Of a stretch of DNA of 36,269 nt, positions 1-8,236 are shown piece after piece. The stretch lies in contig CALEUX010000104.1 of NCBI GenBank assembly GCA_937920475.1, forward strand, positions 1 through 36,269, read 5' to 3'. How positions within the stretch are numbered: position 1 is the stretch's first letter; each line of letters starts with the position of its first letter. The stretch comes from an uncultured Marinilabiliaceae bacterium. Its GTDB lineage: Bacteria > Bacteroidota > Bacteroidia > Bacteroidales > Marinilabiliaceae. A program made the translations under genes and the position numbers. Under the pieces are notes generated by a model. The model had not been told where the DNA came from and made no database searches. It worked only from the letters and a program-made list of their open reading frames with translations.

Positions 1-294
1 CCTAGCAGATAAAAAAGTTGACGGCTTATGGTGCCGTCAGGTACCAAAGCCCGGTAAAAACCATCATCCAATAATACCTTTCGCCCCAATGGTGGCGAGA
101 GATTCAGCATAACCAATAATCCTGCCGATATTTGGCCCTTAGCTGGGGCAAATTCAAAATATCATTTATAGATTGTCTTTAACAAAACCAGAAAACTAAA
201 TTTAAACTGTTCAAAATCTAATAATCTCTTCATCTATTGCCATGTTGCTGTGTAAATTTCGATATAAACCTTTATTTTTGCCTCATCAAACCTA
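1..294. other. Intergenic leader with several small hairpins
   Basis: No gene is visible in this stretch. It holds short inverted repeats: GACGGC (20-25) pairs with GCCGTC (33-38) over a 7-base loop, CGCC and GGCG bracket an 8-base loop near 83-98, and GCCC/GGGC bracket a loop near 137-151. Several compact GC-rich hairpins in an otherwise AT-rich spacer resemble a degenerate extragenic repeat or the terminator region of an upstream gene outside the window. The right end carries the likely promoter of the amidase gene. Confidence 0.4.
273..280 (+). promoter_or_regulatory. Probable -7 promoter box for the amidase
   Basis: TATTTTTG matches the Bacteroidota -7 consensus TAnnTTTG and lies 14 bases before the ATG at 295. 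A -33 TTG occurs at 245-247, but its spacing is longer than ideal, so only the -7 element is well supported. Confidence 0.4.
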
Positions 295-1281
295 ATGTAC
301 ATGCGTGTTGTTGTTCGGATAATTTTTCTACTATATATATCTCTATCAGTATCAGCACAGGCCGTTTCTGAACCGGTTAAAGCCAGACCCAATCCTGGCG
401 AAGGTGTCTGGGGCTTTCTCAGGCGGCATAATCTCTCGCCCGGCGAACATCTCGAAGCTTTTAAAACCCTGAATCAGGGGAAATTCGCGAGCGATGGCGG
501 ATTGCTTTCGCACCACTGGTATGAATTGCCCGGCACCACTGCAGAAAAAAAATGGATTGAACCAATTTTTGGCAAAGATCATCAGGAACTCAAATTAATA
601 GATGAAGATTTAAAAGGTGCTGTTTTTTATTTGGTTAGCGGACATGGCGGCCCCGACCCCGGAGCTATTGGTCACTATGGTCAGCACCGTTTGTACGAGG
701 ATGAATATGCCTACGACATTACCCTGCGACTGGCCAAAAACCTGATGCAAAAAGGCGCAAAGGTGCACATCATTGTTAAGGATCCTGATGACGGCATTCG
801 TTCGGCACAAATTTTGGCGCCCGATACCGACGAAACTGTTATGGGACAAGCCATTCCTCTGAACCAGATTGAACGTCTCAAACAACGCTCCGACGCCATA
901 AATCTGCTCAGCAGAACCGAAAACTCAACTTATCAAAGGTGCATTGAGATTCATTTGGACAGCAGAAGCCATAAAAGACAGCTCGATGTATTCTTTTATT
1001 ATCATGAAGGGAGCAAGCCAGGCGAAAAAATGGCCGAAACACTTCGAAAAACGCTCGAAGTCAACTATAAAAAACATCAGCCTCAAAGAGGATTTTCCGG
1101 CACAGTATCGAGCCGCAACCTGTACATGCTGAAAAACACCCGGCCTGTTGCTGTTTTTATTGAACTGGGAAATATCCGTAACTTTAGAGATCAACAACGG
1201 TTTATACTTGAATCGAACCGGCAGGCCCTGGCCAACTGGCTCACTGATGGAATTGTGGCGGATTATAAGGATAGTAAGTAA
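295..1281 (+). CDS. N-acetylmuramoyl-L-alanine amidase (Amidase_3), secreted
   Basis: This is a probable zinc-dependent cell-wall hydrolase that cuts the amide bond between N-acetylmuramic acid and the stem peptide, acting in the periplasm. Residues 1-22 form a signal peptide ending SAQA. A small N-terminal region (about 30-90) precedes the catalytic domain (about 107-325). The Amidase_3 signature HGGPDPGA begins at His117. Further expected residues are a Glu at 135 or 137, His220 in the IHLDS strand and the catalytic Glu290 in VFIELGN. At 328 residues it is normal for a single-domain secreted amidase. The initiator may be the ATG at 295 or the one at 301; both keep the signal peptide. It stands alone on the plus strand, followed by a repetitive spacer, so it is probably monocistronic. 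Family assignment is firm; the physiological role (division, spore-unrelated turnover or recycling) is not visible. Confidence 0.88.
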   Translation: MYMRVVVRIIFLLYISLSVSAQAVSEPVKARPNPGEGVWGFLRRHNLSPGEHLEAFKTLNQGKFASDGGLLSHHWYELPGTTAEKKWIEPIFGKDHQELKLIDEDLKGAVFYLVSGHGGPDPGAIGHYGQHRLYEDEYAYDITLRLAKNLMQKGAKVHIIVKDPDDGIRSAQILAPDTDETVMGQAIPLNQIERLKQRSDAINLLSRTENSTYQRCIEIHLDSRSHKRQLDVFFYYHEGSKPGEKMAETLRKTLEVNYKKHQPQRGFSGTVSSRNLYMLKNTRPVAVFIELGNIRNFRDQQRFILESNRQALANWLTDGIVADYKDSK

Positions 1282-1598
1282 GGAGACCGAAGACAGGAGA
1301 AGGGAAACCGAAAAAGGGAGACTGAAGACCGGAGGCGTAACGAAGTGGAGTTCCGCGTAGCGGAAACGGAAAAGGGAGACTGGAAAAGGGAAAAGGGGAA
1401 AGGCTGAAGGTAATTAGCTGCCAGGTGCTAGCTGTTAGGGATTAGGGGTTAGCTGCTAAGAGCTGAGAGCAAAGAGTTAATAGCTAACAAATGATTTCAA
1501 ATAAAAAAACATAGAACGAGCATGATTCGTAAAATACAACCTCGGATGAACAATCATCATGCGATTTCCATCCGGCCTAACTTAATAATTACTTACGG
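1282..1598. repeat. Purine-rich repetitive spacer with AGCTGCC-type words
   Basis: This 317-base gap has no convincing gene. Bases 1281-1409 are an almost pure purine tract built from near-repeats of GGGAGACTGNA; ACCGAAAAAGGGAGACTG (1307-1324) recurs as ACGGAAAAGGGAGACTGG (1366-1383). Inside it TTCCGC-GTA-GCGGAA (1351-1365) is a perfect 6-bp hairpin. Bases 1411-1490 contain permuted TTAGCTG/GCTAGCTG words. ATTAGCTGCCAGG (1413-1425) is found again at 30559-30571, which marks a dispersed intergenic repeat family. Confidence 0.6.
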
Positions 1599-2498
1599 AT
1601 GAAGCCAACACTATTGATACTTGCTGCCGGAATGGGCAGTCGCTATGGCGGTTTAAAACAGATGGATGAACTGGGTCCTTCAGGAGAATCCATTATTGAT
1701 TATTCCATTTACGATGCCATTAATGCCGGGTTCGGAAAGGTGGTATTCGTCATTCGTGAATCGTTTGCCGATGCTTTTCGCCAGCGGTTTGAACCACGCC
1801 TGAAAAATCGAATTGACATTGAGTATGTTTTTCAGGAACTGCATAAGCTCCCTAAAGGTTTTTCTGTTCCCGAAGGCCGCGAAAAGCCCTGGGGTACCGG
1901 TCATGCTATGCTAATGGCCAAAGATGCCATTAAAGAGCCCTTTGCCATTATTAATGCCGACGATTTTTATGGCCAAACAGCGTATTTGCAGGCAGCAGAT
2001 TTTATAGCATCGAGCAAAGCCGATAATGAATATGCCATGGTTGGCTATGCTTTAAAAAATACATTATCGGAACATGGTACTGTTTCGCGCGGTGTTTGCG
2101 AGGCCGATGCCTTTAACAATCTTACCAAAGTGGCAGAGCGTACAAAAATTGGCCGGGAGGGTAATAAAATATTCTTTTTCGAAGAGGATTCAAAAACCGA
2201 GCTTACCGGAAATGAGCCGGTATCGATGAACTTCTGGATTTTTAAGCCTTCATTTTTCAATCACCTCGAAGTGGGCTTCAAAGACTTTCTGGAGGCCAAA
2301 GGACAGGAGCTAAAATCGGAGTTTTATTTCAATGCTATGGCCGACAGGCTCATAAAAGAAGGTAAAGCCAGTACCAAAATCATCAATACCGATGCAAAGT
2401 GGTTCGGTATTACCTACCGCGAAGACCGACCTTTGGTGCAGGAAAGTCTTAATGCCTTAATTAAAGCAGGTGTTTATCCCGGGAGCCTTTGGAAGTAA
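1599..2498 (+). CDS. Sugar-phosphate nucleotidyltransferase (NTP_transferase family)
   Basis: This is a cytoplasmic enzyme of the nucleotidyltransferase fold that probably makes an NDP-sugar from NTP and a sugar-1-phosphate. The N-terminal nucleotide-binding signature LAAGMGSRYGGLKQ starts at residue 8 and continues into DELGPSGESI. Asp121-Asp122 in INADDFYG are the expected metal-binding acidic residues. At 299 residues it is a single catalytic domain without the left-handed beta-helix acyltransferase of GlmU. The sugar cannot be told from sequence; related Bacteroidota proteins are annotated only as NDP-sugar synthases. The ATG at 1599 begins the conserved core directly, so no extension is needed. 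A strong terminator follows, so the gene appears to be transcribed alone. Confidence 0.85.
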   Translation: MKPTLLILAAGMGSRYGGLKQMDELGPSGESIIDYSIYDAINAGFGKVVFVIRESFADAFRQRFEPRLKNRIDIEYVFQELHKLPKGFSVPEGREKPWGTGHAMLMAKDAIKEPFAIINADDFYGQTAYLQAADFIASSKADNEYAMVGYALKNTLSEHGTVSRGVCEADAFNNLTKVAERTKIGREGNKIFFFEEDSKTELTGNEPVSMNFWIFKPSFFNHLEVGFKDFLEAKGQELKSEFYFNAMADRLIKEGKASTKIINTDAKWFGITYREDRPLVQESLNALIKAGVYPGSLWK

Positions 2499-2523
2499 AT
2501 CAAATAATCAGGATTTTGGAATT

Positions 2524-2569
2524 TCAGTCATCCAATGAGTTTGAGTCACTGGATGACTGATTTTTTTTT
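2524..2569 (+). terminator. Intrinsic terminator after the nucleotidyltransferase
   Basis: TCAGTCATCCA (2524-2534) pairs perfectly with TGGATGACTGA (2550-2560) across a 15-base loop and is followed directly by nine T residues (2561-2569). It ends transcription of the plus-strand gene. The convergent pectate lyase gene stops at 2592, so the same stem may also act from the other side, though that side has no U-tract. Confidence 0.9.
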
Positions 2570-2591
2570 ACTACTTAAATTATTGAATTAT

Positions 2592-4991
2592 TTATCTCAC
2601 CACCAATTTTGTTGTTGACTGATTTCCATTGCTCTGAATGGTGAGCATATAAATTCCTTTCGATAAACCAATATTCGACACATTAAACGAACGTTCACCT
2701 GCTTCAACCGATGAACGGAAAACAATCTTCCCTGACAGATCAGCAACGATAAGCATGCCATCTTCGGCACTTTCAACAAAGAAATGGCCTGATGTTGGAT
2801 TTGGGTACACTTTTAAACCCCGCGATTCAGGTTTTATAATTCCCGGTTTCACCGATGTGGTTTGTCCAAAAAAATCGACGGTATTAACCCCTGCATACAT
2901 TCTAACCAAATCGGGCACCAAACTGGTTTCAAACGGTGTATAGGTATAGTAAGTCGATGGGTTGAATACTACATCGGGGTTCAATTCATCAAATTTTATC
3001 GATTTCCCGCCGGGATTCAGCATGTTAACATTAATCTGTGCCGAAGTGTAAACACGGGTTAATCCGCTATCATCGTATAAATTATTAAATTGCTTTAATC
3101 CTGTACTTTGCTTATACCCAGTCTGCGATACCCAAGGCCCATAAACCGGAGTCCAGTTGGTAGTTGTGCGGTCGGCATACATGGGCCACACGGTATTTAC
3201 AAAATAATTACCTTCTGCTACCACCTGTGATTCGTTGGAGGCAGCAATTCCGTAATTAATAACACCTTCGTAAAGATTATTGAGCACATGTACTTCGCCA
3301 AACCTTACCCTTGGATGACGAGAGTTGGTGTTATAGTAATAGTTGGCAAAGAAAGTGGTTTTCAGTCGGCCGCGATCGGTGGCCCCGTTACTATCCGAAT
3401 GTCCAACCAGACCTGTTTTCCAGCTGTTACGAAATTTACACCACGATACAGTAACATAACTGGCGCCATTCTTTACATCAACCCCACCATCGGGATGGTC
3501 CTTGCTGATTGGCATGGAAGCAGGATGACCAAAGGTGCAATGATCGACCCAAACATGATGTGTTTCAGGCTCTCCAATATTCACACCATCATCATAATAA
3601 TCCTGAAAAGTAATGTTTCGGATAATAATATTATAGGAACGTTTAATGTTAATTCCAAAATTGAGAACCACATTTCCACGCCCAATAAAGGTGATATCGC
3701 CCTGGTTTTCGACCGATAACATGCTGTTTCCCCAAACAGAACCGCTATTGGCAACTGCACCGGTTTCGGGATAAACACCTTCTTCAAAAACAATAATAAG
3801 AGGCGCGTATTTAGCTGTTCCGTAATTGGCTTTATTTTTATACGCTCTGATACGGTCGTACAATAGGTACACCAGCTTCTGAAACTCACCTATTCCATTA
3901 ATGGTAACAATGTTGGCAGATGTATGATAATCGCCTCCGCCAGTTGTGGGTCCGGTAAATCCGTCGCCACTAACAGCAGCAAAACCAACGGGAGTGTAGA
4001 AATCAATATTGGCTACCGATGGATCAACCAGCGACACTCTGATGGTCCAGGTTTTCTCGCTGCCATTTTGAGCCGTAACAGTATAAACCACATCGTTATT
4101 AAAATTCCTTGGTGTATTGGCAGCTGGCGAAATGGCTGCCATTCCTGAAATGGTTAAAATTTGGGGAACCAGATTGCTCAGATTGGCACCATCGGGCATT
4201 TTTACAGAAATAACACCATCGGCACCAATAATGGCATTGCCAATTTGTTGAGGCGATAGTTTAAAATCTATAATTTCCTTTTGATCAGAATCCTGAAATC
4301 CAATTGTTATGGTCCATGTTTTTGGAGTGCCATTTTCGGAGGTAACCACATACTGAACAGGCAATGAGAAATCCCTTGCCTGCGATGCTGGTGGATTGAT
4401 TTGTGCTTTGGCCGAGATCATAATTTGAGGAACCAAAGAACTTACATTGGTTCCGGTTGGAACATTCAGGCTTATTTCACCTGTTTCGCTGTTAATGTTT
4501 TCCTGACCAATTTGATTTGGAACACTAAACGATAATATTTCAGCAGCTTCGGATGGTAAAGCAACACCGCCCACGGTGAACCTGTCGATACGATAAGGAT
4601 TGCTACCTGTATTCACAATTTTAAATCGAAACTGTCCATCCAACTGTAATAAGTCTTCTTCGGGTATAGAAACAGTTTCAACTTTATCTACCACCACATA
4701 TGCGAACAACAGCGTCCAGTCGTCATCATCGCCATAATAAATCTGAATACTGCGATTGGTATTACCTGAGTTATTTGTTTTTATGGTTACGCTTGAAGGC
4801 CGGTTAACCAATGGTGTTATGGCATATCCGCCAGCACTTTGCTTACTTATTTCGAGATAACCACCCGTTACAAAAGAGAGGCTATTCCATTCCCAGCCAT
4901 CAGGTACAGTTGTGAACTCCTCGTCAATTTGCTGGGCATTAATCATGAATGCCGAAAAAAGTATCAGAAATAACAGTAGAATTTTTCTCAT
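2592..4991 (-). CDS. T9SS-secreted pectate lyase, family PL1
   Basis: This enzyme should cleave polygalacturonate by beta-elimination outside the cell. Order of parts: signal peptide (1-19, ending INAQ); an N-terminal beta-rich module (about 25-145); two tandem DUF5018-like beta-sandwich repeats (about 150-231 and 238-321, each ending TWTI); the PL1 beta-helix (about 332-690); and a T9SS type A sorting domain (725-799) opening with GLKVYPNPTSG. PL1 hallmarks are WVDHCTF, VDVKNGASYVTVSWC with Asp505, and the catalytic RHPRVRFG motif (Arg558, Arg561, Arg563). At 799 residues it is longer than a bare PL1 because of the added modules. It is divergent from the PUL regulator at 5231, sharing a 239-base intergenic region, but no other pectin genes lie nearby, so it is probably a separate unit. 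Confidence 0.93.
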   Translation of the reverse strand: MRKILLLFLILFSAFMINAQQIDEEFTTVPDGWEWNSLSFVTGGYLEISKQSAGGYAITPLVNRPSSVTIKTNNSGNTNRSIQIYYGDDDDWTLLFAYVVVDKVETVSIPEEDLLQLDGQFRFKIVNTGSNPYRIDRFTVGGVALPSEAAEILSFSVPNQIGQENINSETGEISLNVPTGTNVSSLVPQIMISAKAQINPPASQARDFSLPVQYVVTSENGTPKTWTITIGFQDSDQKEIIDFKLSPQQIGNAIIGADGVISVKMPDGANLSNLVPQILTISGMAAISPAANTPRNFNNDVVYTVTAQNGSEKTWTIRVSLVDPSVANIDFYTPVGFAAVSGDGFTGPTTGGGDYHTSANIVTINGIGEFQKLVYLLYDRIRAYKNKANYGTAKYAPLIIVFEEGVYPETGAVANSGSVWGNSMLSVENQGDITFIGRGNVVLNFGINIKRSYNIIIRNITFQDYYDDGVNIGEPETHHVWVDHCTFGHPASMPISKDHPDGGVDVKNGASYVTVSWCKFRNSWKTGLVGHSDSNGATDRGRLKTTFFANYYYNTNSRHPRVRFGEVHVLNNLYEGVINYGIAASNESQVVAEGNYFVNTVWPMYADRTTTNWTPVYGPWVSQTGYKQSTGLKQFNNLYDDSGLTRVYTSAQINVNMLNPGGKSIKFDELNPDVVFNPSTYYTYTPFETSLVPDLVRMYAGVNTVDFFGQTTSVKPGIIKPESRGLKVYPNPTSGHFFVESAEDGMLIVADLSGKIVFRSSVEAGERSFNVSNIGLSKGIYMLTIQSNGNQSTTKLVVR

Positions 4992-5202
4992 ATATCAGTA
5001 TTTTTAATCATTATTGGTTTACAAAACCTGCACTTCCATCTGTCTGCAATAAGCTTTCAGATATAAAAGAGAATTGTTCAAAGTTATTGGTAGAAAACTG
5101 AAATTAACGGCCACAAAAAACCGTATAATGTGTGATAAATTGTTAATAATGCATTTTCATTCTTCACCATATTTTTTTAAATGATGATTAAAATGATTTG
5201 GT

Positions 5203-5210
5203 TATCTTTA
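5203..5210 (+). promoter_or_regulatory. Possible -7 box for the PUL regulator
   Basis: TATCTTTA differs from TAnnTTTG only at the last base and ends 20 bases before the ATG at 5231. No -33 TTG is found at the right distance, so support is weak. Confidence 0.25.
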
Positions 5211-5230
5211 AATTGATTATTGAATACCGT

Positions 5231-8080
5231 ATGATACGTCTTTTATCAATACTTTATTTTTTCCATATTACTATAATTTGCCTTACGGCTCAGGAGCAAG
5301 GTTTACCTGGTACTTATTTTATACGTAATCATAGCAAAGGTGATTATAATGCTCAAAGTCAAAACTGGAGTGTCGATCAGGATACAATAAGTGGCATAAT
5401 GTATTTTGGCAACAATGAAGGACTTCTTCATTTTAATGGAACCAATTGGGAAGCGCATCCCTTACCCAACAAGATGATTGTAAGAGCTGTAGCATGCAAT
5501 CACAAAGGAAAAATATTTGTTGGAGGGTATGAAGAGTTTGGCTATTTTGAAGTTCTATCAAATGGCCAATACACCTATACATCCTTGTCTGAACAGATTA
5601 ATATTCAGGAGAATGAGGAAATCTGGCAAATTATTTACAAAGGAGAGACCGCCTATTTCCAATCATTTACAACCATATACGAATATAAAAATGAAGCCAT
5701 TATCATCAATAAGGCTCCATTTCTCCAATTGTATTTAATGAACAATAAAAACAGGTTAGCTATTTATGTTGAAAATATGGGCTTAACCGAATACGATAAT
5801 GGAAAGTACCAGGTAACCGAACATGGCCAATTCTTTAATAATAAGCCGGTTATTGCCTGGTTCAGTTTTGACGACCACGAAATTGCCGGAACCACTCTTT
5901 CCGGGCTTTATAAAAAAAGTAATAATAGTTGGCAGGAATGGGACTGTGAGGCATCTGAATTTGTTAAAAAAAACCAGCTTAACCGAAGCCACATGCTATG
6001 CGACTCACTGGTTATTCTTGGAACCATTAGAGATGGTGCTATTCTTGTTAATAAAAAAGGTCAGATTCTTGATTACTTCAATATGGGTCAGGGAATCCAG
6101 AACAATACCATCCTCAGTTTAAAGGTCGACCTGGAAAAAAACGTCTGGATGGGTCTTGATAACGGTATTTCATATATTGAAGCCAGCTCTCCTTTCAGGT
6201 ATATTACTGATTTTTCAGGACAATTAGGAGCCGTTTACGATGCTGTTTTATTTGGAGATTTTTTATATGTAGGAACTAACCACGGCTTGTTTTATTTTCC
6301 AAATAAAGGACAGCAAACAGAGAATACAAACATTCGGTTTGTAGAGGGAACCCACGGACAAGTATGGGATTTAATGGTTAAAGACAATCAGTTATTTTGT
6401 GGTCATAACAGCGGTACTTTTATAGTCTCCAAACCGGGAGCCAAGGCAGTAAAGGCTTCGCCAATTGCTGGCGGATGGTGTTTTGCGGGAGTTGATGAAG
6501 AGTGGATGATTCAGGGAACCTATGTGGGAATTGCTGTTTTTAAACGTAAACAGGATGGTCAATGGGATTTTTCGCACCGAATGACCAATTTTTATGAACC
6601 TGTGCGGTTTATTGCTGTACGCTCAAACGATGAAATATGGGCATCGCATAATCAAAAAGGGGTTTTTAAATTAACCCCTGATAATGAATTTCGTAAAGCT
6701 GATAGAGTTATATACTATGGTAAAAAGGATGGTTTTCCGGAAGAGTATAACATCCACGTTTTCAAAATCAGAGACAGAATTGTTTTTACCACAAGCAAGG
6801 GACTTTATACTTATGACGAGTTGAATGATAAAATTATTCCCTTCGATAAATTAAACCGGCAGTGTATCCCCAACGAGATACCTTTTCGCATAATAACCGA
6901 TCAAAACGATAATTACTGGTTTGTTTCTAATAATAAAGCCGTACTCTATAGAATCAATTCAAATTATGATGTTAAGTTACTCAATTATTTCTCCACGCCT
7001 AAAGCCCTGAAAATTGACAACTATGAAAACATAAACAATCTAGATAATTACAGTTTTTTTACGCTTGATAACGGGCTTATGATATTTTCTGATAAAACCC
7101 AGAAATTAAATACTCCTGAACCATTAAGATTACGCCTTTTAAAAGTTGAAGTTTCGTTACGCAACAATGAAAAAGTAACACTTCTGCCCATTCAGCCAAA
7201 TATTGATGTGGTTCTAAATTCGAATCAAAACAACTTAACTTTTTCATTTACCAATACCACCTTTTACCCCTTGCCCCATGTTTACGAAGTGATGCTTTCC
7301 GGACTTGAAAACGAATGGTCATTACCAATAACTTCCGGGCAAAAATCCTTTACGAACTTACCTCCTGGCAAATATGAATTTCTGGTAAGGCTACCTTCCA
7401 TTGCCGATAGCGCAACAACTTTATACAAATTTGAAATTAGGGCGCCATGGTATCTTACCGTTTACGCATTTATGGGTTATGTTTTGCTTATATTGTTATT
7501 GGTACGGGTTTCGTTCCTGATTCACCATAACCATCTAAAAAAACAGCAAAAGGAAATGGAGCATAACCAAAAAGAAGAACTCCGGCAACAGCAATTGCTA
7601 TCGGAACAACGGATAATGAGTCTGGAAAAAGAAAAACTTGAAGCAGAAATATTCCATAAAAGCAAAGAAATAAGCACCTCGGCACTTGAACTGGCTAACA
7701 AAAACAGGATTCTTGATGATTTAAAAACTGAAATAGTGCAACTCAAAAATTTGAACAAAAGTCAAGCCTCACCACTAAACCGTTTAATAAAGCTAATTGA
7801 TAATAATTTGAACCAGAAAGATGACTGGCAACTGTTCGAAACAAACTTCAACCATTTAAACAGTTCTTTTTATGAAAAATTGCAATTAGATCATCCCGAA
7901 CTCTCAAGTAAAGATCTTCGATTTTGTGCATTTCTTAAATTGAATTTAACTACCAAAGAATTAGCATCTTTGCTCAACATTTCAGCCCGAAGTCTGGAGT
8001 TAAAGCGTTTCCGACTCAGAAAGAAACTCAATCTTAAACACGAAGAAAATCTGGTGGATTTCCTGATGAAATATTCCTGA
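5231..8080 (+). CDS. Membrane-tethered PUL regulator: propeller, Y_Y_Y, LuxR-type HTH
   Basis: This protein likely senses a glycan fragment in the periplasm and controls the SusCD genes that follow. A signal peptide ends at LTAQ (about residue 22). A long beta-propeller region with Reg_prop-like repeats (about 25-660) leads to a Y_Y_Y domain (about 670-737, with YEVMLSGLENEWS and LPPGKYEF). One transmembrane segment (about 741-763) is followed by a Gln/Glu/Lys-rich coiled coil (about 765-835) and a C-terminal helix-turn-helix (about 880-945, LTTKELASLLNISARSLELKR). There is no histidine kinase or receiver domain, so it is a one-component regulator, unlike hybrid two-component systems of Bacteroides PULs. 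A TTG start 33 bases upstream is possible, but the ATG at 5231 begins a proper signal peptide. It lies 156 bases before susC and is probably transcribed separately. Confidence 0.85.
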   Translation: MIRLLSILYFFHITIICLTAQEQGLPGTYFIRNHSKGDYNAQSQNWSVDQDTISGIMYFGNNEGLLHFNGTNWEAHPLPNKMIVRAVACNHKGKIFVGGYEEFGYFEVLSNGQYTYTSLSEQINIQENEEIWQIIYKGETAYFQSFTTIYEYKNEAIIINKAPFLQLYLMNNKNRLAIYVENMGLTEYDNGKYQVTEHGQFFNNKPVIAWFSFDDHEIAGTTLSGLYKKSNNSWQEWDCEASEFVKKNQLNRSHMLCDSLVILGTIRDGAILVNKKGQILDYFNMGQGIQNNTILSLKVDLEKNVWMGLDNGISYIEASSPFRYITDFSGQLGAVYDAVLFGDFLYVGTNHGLFYFPNKGQQTENTNIRFVEGTHGQVWDLMVKDNQLFCGHNSGTFIVSKPGAKAVKASPIAGGWCFAGVDEEWMIQGTYVGIAVFKRKQDGQWDFSHRMTNFYEPVRFIAVRSNDEIWASHNQKGVFKLTPDNEFRKADRVIYYGKKDGFPEEYNIHVFKIRDRIVFTTSKGLYTYDELNDKIIPFDKLNRQCIPNEIPFRIITDQNDNYWFVSNNKAVLYRINSNYDVKLLNYFSTPKALKIDNYENINNLDNYSFFTLDNGLMIFSDKTQKLNTPEPLRLRLLKVEVSLRNNEKVTLLPIQPNIDVVLNSNQNNLTFSFTNTTFYPLPHVYEVMLSGLENEWSLPITSGQKSFTNLPPGKYEFLVRLPSIADSATTLYKFEIRAPWYLTVYAFMGYVLLILLLVRVSFLIHHNHLKKQQKEMEHNQKEELRQQQLLSEQRIMSLEKEKLEAEIFHKSKEISTSALELANKNRILDDLKTEIVQLKNLNKSQASPLNRLIKLIDNNLNQKDDWQLFETNFNHLNSSFYEKLQLDHPELSSKDLRFCAFLKLNLTTKELASLLNISARSLELKRFRLRKKLNLKHEENLVDFLMKYS

Positions 8081-8160
8081 TAATCTATTACTTACATTTT
8101 TTTGAGCAATCAATGATGTAGTCATAAACTGCACTGAGCAATATTTGATAATATCAAAAA

Positions 8161-8192
8161 TTGGCCTAATTGCGCCATCGTTAATATTTTTG
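8161..8192 (+). promoter_or_regulatory. Probable promoter of the susC operon
   Basis: TTG at 8161-8163 and TATTTTTG at 8185-8192 match the Bacteroidota -33 and -7 elements with a 21-base spacer. The ATG of susC is at 8237. This is the natural place for the upstream regulator to act. Confidence 0.45.
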
Positions 8193-8236
8193 AATATTCG
8201 TTAATTTTTGTTTTATAAACTTTAATCTACACCATT

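Noticed and set aside
3288-3719. 143-residue plus-strand frame within the pectate lyase gene
   Set aside because: It lies opposite the conserved PL1 beta-helix and has no independent support.
5079-5086. TAACTTTG on the minus strand as -7 box of the pectate lyase
   Set aside because: It fits the consensus but no -33 element occurs at 19-21 bases, and such short words are frequent in AT-rich spacers.
5198-5230. Upstream TTG start for the PUL regulator
   Set aside because: It would put charged residues ahead of the signal peptide; the ATG at 5231 is the better start.
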